From positions 186,001 through 250,000 of the forward strand of contig NZ_RCIP01000003.1 of NCBI RefSeq assembly GCF_004000275.1: a stretch of DNA of 64,000 nt, in the 5' to 3' direction. The notes under the pieces were generated by a model. It was not told where the DNA came from and did no database searches. It saw only the letters and a list, made by a program, of their open reading frames with translations. A program made the translations under genes and the position numbers. This DNA comes from Saccharospirillum alexandrii (GTDB lineage Bacteria; Pseudomonadota; Gammaproteobacteria; Pseudomonadales; Natronospirillaceae). Below are positions 33,876 to 42,437 of the stretch, one piece after another; within the stretch, counting starts at the first letter, position 1; every line of letters starts with the position of its first letter.

Positions 33876-35516
33876 ATGACGACCCCCGACCCTTCTGTTC
33901 GACATCACTCAGAACACACGGAAAGGGCACTAGCCGCCTGGAGTGTGGATTCCACCAGTGATTTGCTGGTCCGCCTGGCCCGGGAAACCACCGTTGCCGG
34001 GCTGATGCATCGCATTCTGAAAGAAGCCCGGTTGCTGACCGGGGCTGAAGGTGGCACTTTTTACCAGCTGGATGAAAGTTCGGATTCTCCTCAGTTAGTC
34101 TTTAAGGCCATTCATAATACGGTGCTTGGGCTGGAAAGCCGCGACCCGGGTCAGTTGAGCCAATGGCCAGCCATTCCGCTTTATCATCGCCCGTCGAATG
34201 GCTCGGGGAGCGGCCAGCCAAATCATCAGAATGTGGCCTCCTGGGTGGCCCTGACGCGTCAGGCGGTCAATATTGATGACGTCTATCAGACTGGCGATTT
34301 TGATTTCAGCGGTACCCGCCATTTTGATGCCGAACACCGCTATCGCTCTCGGTCCATGCTGACCCTGCCGCTGTTAAACCATGAAGACCGGGTGATCGGC
34401 GTGCTGCAGCTGATTAATGCACACACTGCGGAAGGCGAGACCCGCCCCTTTACCGATGATGACCAGCGCACCGTTCAGGCCATGGCCAAGTTTGCTGCGC
34501 TGTCGCTCGATAACCAGTTACTGGTGCAAAGCCACAAAGACCTGCTCGATGCCTTTATTCAGGCGTTGGCGCGCATTATCGATGTTCGGTCGTCGCATAC
34601 CTCGGCCCATTGCGAGCGCATTCCGGTGCTGACGGAGATGATGGCGCGCGCCGCCTGCGACGAGACCGACGGTTACTTTGCCGACTTCAATTTGAACGAT
34701 GATGAATGGTATGAACTGCACGTAGCGGCCTGGCTGCACGATTGCGGCAAGCTGGCCACCTCGGAAACCATTTTGAACAAAGGGCGCAAACTGCAACGCC
34801 TGCTCGATGGCTTCGATGCCGTTGCCGCGCGCTTCGCAGCCGCCATGGCTCAGGCAGCGTCGGCGGCTGAAGCCGATGCCTTGCGTGAAGATCTGGATTT
34901 TCTGGAGCGGATTAATCGCGGCGGGGAGTTTATGCCCGAGCCGGACAAAGACCGGGTTCGGACCATTGCCAGCCAAACCTGGCGAGATGCCTGGGGCATC
35001 ACCCAGCCATTACTGAACGACGATGAAGTCACCAACCTGTGCATTACCCGGGGTACCCTGAACGACGACGAGCGCCAGGCGATTAATCGCCACATCGACA
35101 TAACCATCGATATTCTCGAACAACTGCCCTTTCCACCCAAACTGCGCCGGGTACCCGAATATGCGGGCGGACATCATGAAAGAATGGACGGGCGCGGCTT
35201 TCCGCGTGGCCTGACCCGCGAGCAAATGTCGATTCCGGCCCGGATGATGGGCGTGGCCGATGTGTTTGAAGCGCTGACCGCGAAAGAACGCCCCTACAAA
35301 CCCCCGATGCCACTGAGCCAGGCGTTTTCCATTCTGAAAACCATGCGCGACGACCAGCACATCGACCCGGATGTATTCGAGCTGTTTTTGCGCAGCGGTA
35401 AATGGAGAGACTATGCCGAGCGTTTTCTACTGCCCGATCAATTCGATGTAGACGACGTAACACCGTACCTTGCCGACAGCAGCATCAATGCCACCAAACC
35501 GGTCAGCAAACCGTAG
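33876..35516 (+). CDS. GAF / HD-GYP domain phosphodiesterase-like protein
   Basis: The ATG follows CAGGAG (546 residues). A GAF domain (about residues 30-210) precedes an HD-GYP domain (about 225-520) with HTSAHCERI, the metal-binding HD in WLHDCGKLAT and the HHERMDGRGFP block, where the canonical GYP reads GFP. An insertion of roughly 85 residues separates the HD block from the following RHIDITIDIL helix. HD-GYP enzymes hydrolyse c-di-GMP to GMP. Metal ligands appear intact, so activity is likely, with ligand control through GAF. Its last 79 bp overlap the convergent MFS gene. Confidence 0.9.
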   Translation: MTTPDPSVRHHSEHTERALAAWSVDSTSDLLVRLARETTVAGLMHRILKEARLLTGAEGGTFYQLDESSDSPQLVFKAIHNTVLGLESRDPGQLSQWPAIPLYHRPSNGSGSGQPNHQNVASWVALTRQAVNIDDVYQTGDFDFSGTRHFDAEHRYRSRSMLTLPLLNHEDRVIGVLQLINAHTAEGETRPFTDDDQRTVQAMAKFAALSLDNQLLVQSHKDLLDAFIQALARIIDVRSSHTSAHCERIPVLTEMMARAACDETDGYFADFNLNDDEWYELHVAAWLHDCGKLATSETILNKGRKLQRLLDGFDAVAARFAAAMAQAASAAEADALREDLDFLERINRGGEFMPEPDKDRVRTIASQTWRDAWGITQPLLNDDEVTNLCITRGTLNDDERQAINRHIDITIDILEQLPFPPKLRRVPEYAGGHHERMDGRGFPRGLTREQMSIPARMMGVADVFEALTAKERPYKPPMPLSQAFSILKTMRDDQHIDPDVFELFLRSGKWRDYAERFLLPDQFDVDDVTPYLADSSINATKPVSKP

Positions 35517-36583
35517 AACACCGGCGTCCAGGCCCCAGCCAGCAACAGACTGGCCAGCAAGGCACCCACGGCGGCGGCCAGATCCCGCCAAAAGGTAAAA
35601 CCATTCAGGCTGTGATGGCGGCTGCCATCAGACAATGCCTCGTCCGCCAGCCGCTTGGGCACCAATATCATATAAAGCCCGTGCCCGGTGATGGCGAACA
35701 CACTGGCCCAGAGCACTTCCGTCAAGGCCATTAACCCGCCGGCGACCAGCATTAGCGCCAGGGAAATACCCAGCCAAAGCCGCTCGGGCACCCAGGGGTT
35801 TACCCGAATCGAGACCACCCCCACTAGCAGATTGAACAATCGCTTGGCCAGCAGCAACCAGGCGGTCATCGCCAGTGCGGCGGCCGTCGACCAGCCCGCG
35901 ACCACCAGCAAGGGCGCCAGTACGACGGTCCAGACCCCGTCAAACAACAAGCACAAGACAAACGTCAGCCGGTGCCAGGCATTGGGCCAGGGAAAACGCG
36001 CTCGGGTTGGCGCCTGCGGGTCCGATTGCGCCCGGGGCAACGCCAGCGCCGGCCACAACGCCACCAGGCAGAGCGCGCTGGCCAGCACCAGCACGGCCTC
36101 AATGGCAATGTAGTGCACCAGCCAAGGCGCAACCAGCAACACCGACAAGGGCCCGACTTCCTGCAAGCTGGTGTACCAGCCCAAGTTCACCATGCGTCGT
36201 TCCGGCTGGTGGGTGGCGTAATGCAGACACCCCAGCCGCATCAGCGCATAAGCCATGCCCCACAGCAACCGAGCAAGCAATAACACCCAGGGGCTGGCCA
36301 GCATCAGAAACGCCAGGCTCGCGGCCGTGGCCAGGGCAACGGCTTGCAGCATGGAGGTGCGCGGGCCAAAGCGCTCAAACCAGGGCAGCAGCCAGGGATT
36401 GATCAGCAAACGGACAAAGCGATTGGCCGACAGCAAAATACCGACCCAGATCAGCGTCAGCCCGAAGTCTTCAAAGTACAGCGGCAGCAACAGATACAGT
36501 ACAGAGTCGGACACCAGGGCCAGCGTTAATACACCGCTGGCCAGCACCGTTGGCTGGCTGTGCAGATGAATCAGGCGCAGCAC
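35438..36583 (-). CDS. MFS transporter in the arsenic operon
   Basis: This 381-residue protein has about twelve transmembrane helices and the MFS cytoplasmic loop signature region ([13 protein letters not shown]). It starts with GTG inside the end of arsH (13-bp overlap), so it is co-translated with it. MFS proteins in ars operons (ArsJ, ArsK types) export organic or trivalent arsenicals, which suits its place here. No arsenate reductase or ArsB/Acr3 is seen. The convergent 79-bp overlap with the HD-GYP gene is unusual. Confidence 0.82.
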   Translation of the reverse strand: MLRLIHLHSQPTVLASGVLTLALVSDSVLYLLLPLYFEDFGLTLIWVGILLSANRFVRLLINPWLLPWFERFGPRTSMLQAVALATAASLAFLMLASPWVLLLARLLWGMAYALMRLGCLHYATHQPERRMVNLGWYTSLQEVGPLSVLLVAPWLVHYIAIEAVLVLASALCLVALWPALALPRAQSDPQAPTRARFPWPNAWHRLTFVLCLLFDGVWTVVLAPLLVVAGWSTAAALAMTAWLLLAKRLFNLLVGVVSIRVNPWVPERLWLGISLALMLVAGGLMALTEVLWASVFAITGHGLYMILVPKRLADEALSDGSRHHSLNGFTFWRDLAAAVGALLASLLLAGAWTPVFYGLLTGLVALMLLSARYGVTSSTSN

Positions 36584-37302
36584 GGACGTTTGGCTTCCGG
36601 GGGTTCTACGCTGGCAACATCGTCAACCCGAGCCTGATAATCCGCCTTGTTCTCTGAAAACCGGTGCGTCAGCATCGCAGACTGGTTGCGCAACAGCAGT
36701 GTCATCCGGAACAACTCTTCCATCACATCGACAACCCGGTCGCGGTAGGGCGAATCCTTCATCTGGCCATCGGCGTCGAACTCCTGAAAGGCTTTGGGCA
36801 CCGACGACTGATTGGGGATGGTGAACATCCGCATCCAGCGGCCCAGCACGCGCAGCGCATTGACCACATTAAACGACTGCGACCCGCCGTTAACCTGCAT
36901 CACCGCCAGCGTCTTGCCCTGGGTTGGCCGAATCGCGCCGTCGCTGAGCGGTATCCAGTCGATCTGATTTTTAAACACCGACGACACAGCACCATGAATT
37001 TCCGGCGAGCACCAGACCATGCCCTCGCTCCATTGTGCCAGCTCACGCAGCTCAACGACCTTGGGGTGATCCACCGAGACCCGGTCGCACACCGGCAACC
37101 CTTCCGGATCAAACACCCGCACTTCGGCCCCGAACTGCTCCAGCATCTGAGCGGCGTTCAGCGCCAGCTTGCGGCTGTTCGACTCTGGCCGCAGTGAGCC
37201 ATACAACACCAGAATGCGCGGCGCATGCGTATTGGGTTGCTGATAGCCCTGCTGCAACTCGCTCAGGGTACTCTCAAGACTGTGATCGGGTATCAGTGTC
37301 AT
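36571..37302 (-). CDS. arsH: ArsH, NADPH-dependent FMN oxidoreductase for organoarsenicals
   Basis: This 243-residue flavodoxin-like protein matches Ars[19 protein letters not shown] is the FMN phosphate loop, followed by [20 protein letters not shown] and the characteristic [18 protein letters not shown]. ArsH oxidises trivalent organoarsenicals such as methylarsenite. It ends KRPCCA. It lies downstream of arsR and is co-translated with an MFS exporter. The ATG follows GGAGGCATT; a candidate ArsR half site lies upstream. Confidence 0.93.
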   Translation of the reverse strand: MTLIPDHSLESTLSELQQGYQQPNTHAPRILVLYGSLRPESNSRKLALNAAQMLEQFGAEVRVFDPEGLPVCDRVSVDHPKVVELRELAQWSEGMVWCSPEIHGAVSSVFKNQIDWIPLSDGAIRPTQGKTLAVMQVNGGSQSFNVVNALRVLGRWMRMFTIPNQSSVPKAFQEFDADGQMKDSPYRDRVVDVMEELFRMTLLLRNQSAMLTHRFSENKADYQARVDDVASVEPPEAKRPCCA

Positions 37303-37318
37303 AATGCCTCCATAATTC

Positions 37319-37340
37319 CAGATATATCGAAATATAAAAC
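37319..37340 (-). promoter_or_regulatory. Candidate second ArsR site between arsR and arsH
   Basis: The sequence TATATCGAAATATA repeats the ATATCGAAATAT core of the operator upstream of arsR. It sits about 20 bp before the arsH start. ArsR family operators are AT-rich imperfect palindromes of this kind. Only the similarity between the two sites supports it. Confidence 0.5.
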
Positions 37341-37360
37341 CAAAAAAACTCGCTCAACCG

Positions 37361-37663
37361 TTAGCAACTGCTCTCGGTACAACACTCTTCCATCAGGTAA
37401 CCGATGAGGGTGTTCAACCGGTCGTACTGGGCAAAACACCGCAATACCCGCCCTTCCCGAACCTGCTTCACCAGACCAACATGAACCAGACGGCTCAGAT
37501 GATGTGACAAAGTAGACCCTGGCACATCCAGTTGCTGCTGCAACTCGGCAACCGGCGCCCCACCATGACCGGCGCGTACTAACAGGCGGTACAGGCCCAG
37601 ACGGGTCGGGTGGCCCAGTTCCGCCAGTTGGGCGGCGGCTTGTTCAAGTGTGAGTGTTGTCAT
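37361..37663 (-). CDS. arsR: ArsR-family metalloregulator
   Basis: This 100-residue winged-helix repressor has HTH segment LDVPGSTLSHHLSRL and the wing LVKQVREGRVLRCF. Its C-terminus reads EECCTESSC. Such terminal Cys clusters bind As(III) in some ArsR subgroups instead of the helix-3 CVC motif, which is absent here. It heads an operon with arsH and an MFS exporter, and an operator-like palindrome precedes it. Confidence 0.9.
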   Translation of the reverse strand: MTTLTLEQAAAQLAELGHPTRLGLYRLLVRAGHGGAPVAELQQQLDVPGSTLSHHLSRLVHVGLVKQVREGRVLRCFAQYDRLNTLIGYLMEECCTESSC

Positions 37664-37699
37664 GAGGCTGATTATCCACCCGGGAAGCAGGTCGTCAAC

Positions 37700-37723
37700 A
37701 TATTTCTAGTAATATCGAAATAT
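37700..37723 (-). promoter_or_regulatory. ArsR operator
   Basis: Arms ATATTTC (37700-37706) and GAAATAT (37717-37723) flank a 10-base AT-rich spacer, 37 bp before the arsR start. The core ATATCGAAATAT recurs between arsR and arsH. This is the expected location for an autoregulatory ArsR site. Confidence 0.65.
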
Positions 37724-37760
37724 TAAATGAGCGCTCTGCTAGCTATGACGCCTTGGTTTA

Positions 37761-37983
37761 GGGTGTCATGAGTTAGAAATTCGTGCTGATTCAGCCGATT
37801 ACTATCCCGAGGACTGTCGGGTGCGCCTACTGAGGGCCGTTAGACCGCATGGATGCGGTCTCCGAGCTTACAGGGATGTATTTACAGCGTGTCCTCAGTA
37901 GGCGTGCGCGACAGTCCGATTGGCACCATACTAACAGTAACCACCTGAGCGCTTTGTCCGCGAATTTCTAACTCATGACACCC
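37761..37983 (+). repeat. Large palindromic element, copy 3 (divergent core)
   Basis: Perfect 23-bp outer arms (37761-37783 and 37961-37983) and near-perfect inner arms of about 25 bp (37811-37835 and 37883-37907) enclose two hairpins: GACCGC-ATGGAT-GCGGTC and TACA-GGGA-TGTA. The core sequence differs from the other four copies, but the architecture and the 23-base spacing between the GGA loops are the same. It occupies most of the 351-bp gap between arsR and the LysR gene. Confidence 0.85.
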
Positions 37984-38014
37984 GAAATAACCACCGTAAA
38001 CAACTAAGCCAGGC

Positions 38015-38905
38015 TCACATCTCTGTCGTCAGGTCTTTCAGAAACTCGATGAACAACCGGGTCTTGGCGCTTAGCATGCGGCGGCTGGTATAGACTGCCG
38101 AGGCTTTGGCCATCAGGTCCAGCTCCATGTTTTGGGCCACCTGCACCAGTTCGCCACGTTCGATGGCGGTGCGGCAATACAGGGAAGGCAGCAGTCCGAC
38201 GCCAGAGCCGGCGATGACGGTATCGCGCACCATGATCGGATCGGTGGTCTCGATGGAGGCCTGTATTTCGACCTTGTGCTTGTCGTCCTGATAACGCACC
38301 GGCAGCGCCGTTTTGTTGTAGCGGCGTTCACAGACGTGTACCTGTTCAACCAGCGCGTCCAGGCCGGGGAAGGTATGGCCGGCCGGGTAAGTGTTCGGGC
38401 TGGCCACCCAGATCAGCGGGGTCTCGAACAGGGGCACGGCGATCAGTTCCGAGTCGGGCAAATCACCCACCTGAACCGCAAGATCAATGTGCTCGCCGAT
38501 CAGGTCCACCGCGGTGGGGGTTACCTGGATGTTAAGCTGAATTTCCGGGTACTGCTGATTGAAACGGTGCAGGTGACCGGCCAATACATCGCGGCTGAAC
38601 GCCATCGGCAATGAAATGGTCAGCTCACCGCTGGGGGTATGGCTCAGGCCATTCATGTGCGCGTCAGCAGCTTCAACCTGCTCCATAATCAGCTGACAGT
38701 GTTTGAAGAATACTTCGCCTTCGCTGGTCATCCGCATCTGGCGGGAATTGCGTTCCAGCAGGCGTACCTGCAGGTCATCTTCCAAGCGCTGTACGAACCG
38801 GCTAACGCTCGACTTCGGCATCCGTAACGAACGTGCCGCGGCCGAAATACCTTCTTTTTCAACAACCGCAACGAAAACAGGCAAATCAGATATGTTCCAC
38901 TTCAT
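38015..38905 (-). CDS. LysR-family transcriptional regulator, probable lig operon regulator
   Basis: This 296-residue regulator has an N-terminal winged HTH (residues 1-60; GISAAARSLRMPKSSVSRFVQ) and a substrate-binding domain with the two alpha/beta subdomains (about 90-290). It is divergent from ligA across a 193-bp gap, the usual position of a LysR activator of an aromatic-degradation operon. A protocatechuate-pathway metabolite is the expected inducer, by inference. The sequence is of the CrgA/DsdC-like large subgroup, so regulation of something else is possible. Confidence 0.88.
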   Translation of the reverse strand: MKWNISDLPVFVAVVEKEGISAAARSLRMPKSSVSRFVQRLEDDLQVRLLERNSRQMRMTSEGEVFFKHCQLIMEQVEAADAHMNGLSHTPSGELTISLPMAFSRDVLAGHLHRFNQQYPEIQLNIQVTPTAVDLIGEHIDLAVQVGDLPDSELIAVPLFETPLIWVASPNTYPAGHTFPGLDALVEQVHVCERRYNKTALPVRYQDDKHKVEIQASIETTDPIMVRDTVIAGSGVGLLPSLYCRTAIERGELVQVAQNMELDLMAKASAVYTSRRMLSAKTRLFIEFLKDLTTEM

Positions 38906-39098
38906 GAACGAAACGTCCTAATGTTATAGGTTGTCCCAAATTGTGCACTTAACTAGTCTGGTTGTCACCCCCAAAGCGTAGTTGAATAAAAACGGTGCCT
39001 TGTTGCCCAGCGAAAGTGACAACAGGAGGCAACCGATACAACGACTATACTGGCAACGCCGTACCAGAACGAACCATTCAACATTGAGAGAGCGACCC

Positions 39099-40335
<1,237 letters not shown>

Positions 40336-40344
40336 TTGGCAAGG

Positions 40345-40365
40345 GCTGGTCGCTGAGCGACCAGC
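40345..40365 (+). terminator. Hairpin just after ligB
   Basis: A perfect 9-bp stem (GCTGGTCGC with GCGACCAGC) closes a 3-base loop, 9 bp after the ligB stop. No T tract follows, so it could be an attenuator or mRNA-stability hairpin rather than a full terminator. It sits at the left edge of palindromic copy 4. Confidence 0.5.
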
Positions 40366-40400
40366 TTCGGAGTCAGGGGTTCACTGGTGGCTTGCGCCCG

Positions 40401-40511
40401 CGCTGGCTACCGGTGATGTCTCTGTGGGGTCGGCGTGAACCCGTCCATGGGGCCTAGGCCGCAACATCCATGTTGCGGACTTCCCCACAGAGACATCACC
40501 GGCAACCAGCG
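40401..40511 (-). repeat. Large palindromic element, copy 4 (inverted orientation)
   Basis: Near-perfect 29-bp arms (40401-40429 and 40483-40511, with CGGTGATGTCTCTGTGGGG type sequence) flank the same core as copies 2 and 5, but on the minus strand: read that way it contains GTCCGCAACATGGATGTTGCGG and then CCCCATGGACGGG. The two GGA loops are again 23 bases apart. It lies inside the lig operon between ligB and ligJ; the 264-bp gap contains no gene. Confidence 0.85.
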
Positions 40512-40599
40512 CTCGTCCTGTGCAAACTTCGAACCTTGAGTTACTGAGACTACAACACATCCCTGAGACTCTGGGATTACAACAACACTGGAGACGGCC

Positions 40600-41607
40600 A
40601 TGATCATCGATTGCCATGGACACTACACCACCGCACCGTCGGAGCTGGGCGATTACCGTGACCAGCAAAAAGCGGAGCTTAAGAACGACCCGATGTTTCA
40701 GACGACCAAGGGTATTCTGAACATCACCGACGATCAGATTCGTGACAGCATCAAGAACAACCAGCTGAAACTTCAGCAGGAACGCGGCACTGACCTGACC
40801 ATTTTCTCACCGCGCGCCAGCTGGATGGGCCATCACGTTGGCAACGAAAGCACCAGCGTCGCCTGGACCGAGCATTGCAACGATCTGATTCGCCGCGTTT
40901 GCGACCTGTTCCCGGAAAACTTTGCGCCGGTGGCTCAGTTGCCCCAGAGTGCCAACGTCAAACCGGATGCTGTGGTGCGCGAGCTTGAACGTACCGTTAA
41001 CGAGATGGGCTTTATCGGCTGCAACCTGAACCCGGACCCGTCCGGCGGTTACTGGAAAGACAAGCCGCTGCACGACAAGTTCTGGTACCCGATTTACGAG
41101 AAGATGAGCGAACTGAACATTCCGGCGATGATCCACGTTTCGGGTTCGTGCCACGAATGCTTTCACACCACCAGTTCCTACTACCTCAGCGCCGACACCA
41201 CCGCCTTTGTGCACCTGATGATGTCGGACCTGTTCAAGGATTTCCCGGACCTGAAGTTTATCATTCCACACGGTGGTGGCGCTGTGCCTTACCACTGGGG
41301 TCGTTTCCGCGGTATCGCCCAGGATCAGGGTTTCGATCTGGAAGAGAAAGTACTGAACAACATCTTTTTCGACACCTGCGTCTACCACCAGGAAGGCATC
41401 GATCTGCTGCTCGACGTGATTCCGACCAAAAACGTGCTGTTTGCATCGGAAATGATTGGCGCCGTGCGAGGTATCGACCCGCGCACCGGTCACTACTTCG
41501 ATGACACCAAACGCTACATCGACGGCAACACCAAGTTAAACGCCGCTGAGAAGAAGATGGTCTTTGAAGACAACGCGCGCGCTGTCTTCCCGCGCCTTAA
41601 GGCCTGA
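40600..41607 (+). CDS. ligJ: 4-oxalomesaconate hydratase (amidohydrolase family)
   Basis: This 335-residue amidohydrolase-superfamily protein starts with the metal-binding DCHGHY and has MIHVSGSCHECFHTT, FIIPHGGGAVPYHWGR and VLFASEMIGAVRG. The length and motifs match LigJ, which hydrates 4-oxalomesaconate in the protocatechuate 4,5-cleavage pathway. Linkage to ligAB supports this. The other pathway enzymes (LigC, LigI, LigU, LigK) are not in the window. Confidence 0.88.
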   Translation: MIIDCHGHYTTAPSELGDYRDQQKAELKNDPMFQTTKGILNITDDQIRDSIKNNQLKLQQERGTDLTIFSPRASWMGHHVGNESTSVAWTEHCNDLIRRVCDLFPENFAPVAQLPQSANVKPDAVVRELERTVNEMGFIGCNLNPDPSGGYWKDKPLHDKFWYPIYEKMSELNIPAMIHVSGSCHECFHTTSSYYLSADTTAFVHLMMSDLFKDFPDLKFIIPHGGGAVPYHWGRFRGIAQDQGFDLEEKVLNNIFFDTCVYHQEGIDLLLDVIPTKNVLFASEMIGAVRGIDPRTGHYFDDTKRYIDGNTKLNAAEKKMVFEDNARAVFPRLKA

Positions 41608-41648
41608 TCCGGTACCGGGCCAGCCGACTTCCTTGTGTTGTGCTTTCT

Positions 41649-41674
41649 GACCCGCCTCTGGCGGGTCTTTTTTT
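41649..41674 (+). terminator. Intrinsic terminator after ligJ
   Basis: The stem GACCCGCC / GGCGGGTC with a TCT loop is followed by seven T residues, 42 bp after the ligJ stop. This is a textbook rho-independent terminator marking the end of the lig operon. Confidence 0.93.
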
Positions 41675-41756
41675 GCCCGTCGCTTGAACTTGTGCCTTCC
41701 TTACCGGAGGATACGGCTTTCATTTCTCAGGATGGGCTTGCCCGTCAGGAACCGCA

Positions 41757-42437
41757 ATGCCCCGCACAGTCATTCGTCTACTCGCCCTGGTCGTGCTGCT
41801 GATCGTTATGGCAATTCTGTGGCGCTACCTGGCCAGCACCGACCTGCTGACACCAGAGCAGCTGGAAAACTGGCTTGGCCGGCTGGATGCAGTCCGGTCT
41901 TCGCCCTGGGTTGTTCCCGGCACAATAGTGGTCTATGTCGTCGCTCTGTTGCTCGCCTTTCCGTTGACCTTGCTGGTGGTTCTGACTGGCCTGTTGTTCG
42001 GCCCCTGGTGGGGGTTGTTGTACGCCACCCTGGGTACACTGAGTTCATCGGGGGTGACCTTCTGGATAGGGCATCTGCTGGGGCGCGAACCACTGGAGCG
42101 TTATGGTGGCAAGCATCTGAAGTCACTCTCCGGTTACATGAGCGTGCGCGGTATTCGTGCCATGGTTCTGATCAACTTGCTGCCGCTGGCCCCGTTCACC
42201 TTTACCAACCTGATGGCGGGCGCTTTCAACATGCCTTTTGCCCGCTATATGGTCGGTTCGGCCATCGGCATTATTCCCGGGCTGGCTTTCGTGACGGTAT
42301 TGGGTGGACAGGCGGGTCGCATCCTTCAGGCCGAAGACAACCAGGACTTGATGTGGGCCCTTGGCGTCTCGGTGATCGTCGCTTTACTGTTTGGCACCGT
42401 AATGGTGTTGGTACGTCGGTACCGCAATCGAGCCTAA
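41757..42437 (+). CDS. TVP38/TMEM64 (VTT, DedA-like) membrane protein
   Basis: This 226-residue membrane protein has about six hydrophobic segments and the VTT motif region (GLLFGPWWGLLYATLGTLSSSGVTFWIG, then LLPLAPFTFTNLMAGAFN). Members of this superfamily are linked to phospholipid scrambling or polyprenyl-phosphate transport. Its stop overlaps the stop of the convergent glycosyltransferase gene by 4 bp. The lipid-related neighbours fit a role in membrane lipid handling. Confidence 0.85.
   Translation: MPRTVIRLLALVVLLIVMAILWRYLASTDLLTPEQLENWLGRLDAVRSSPWVVPGTIVVYVVALLLAFPLTLLVVLTGLLFGPWWGLLYATLGTLSSSGVTFWIGHLLGREPLERYGGKHLKSLSGYMSVRGIRAMVLINLLPLAPFTFTNLMAGAFNMPFARYMVGSAIGIIPGLAFVTVLGGQAGRILQAEDNQDLMWALGVSVIVALLFGTVMVLVRRYRNRA

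Noticed and set aside
35875-36402. Plus-strand frames of 140-175 residues opposite the MFS gene
   Set aside because: Composition is dominated by Ala, Pro, Arg and Thr as expected from reading a membrane-protein gene backwards, and the MFS frame is clearly real.
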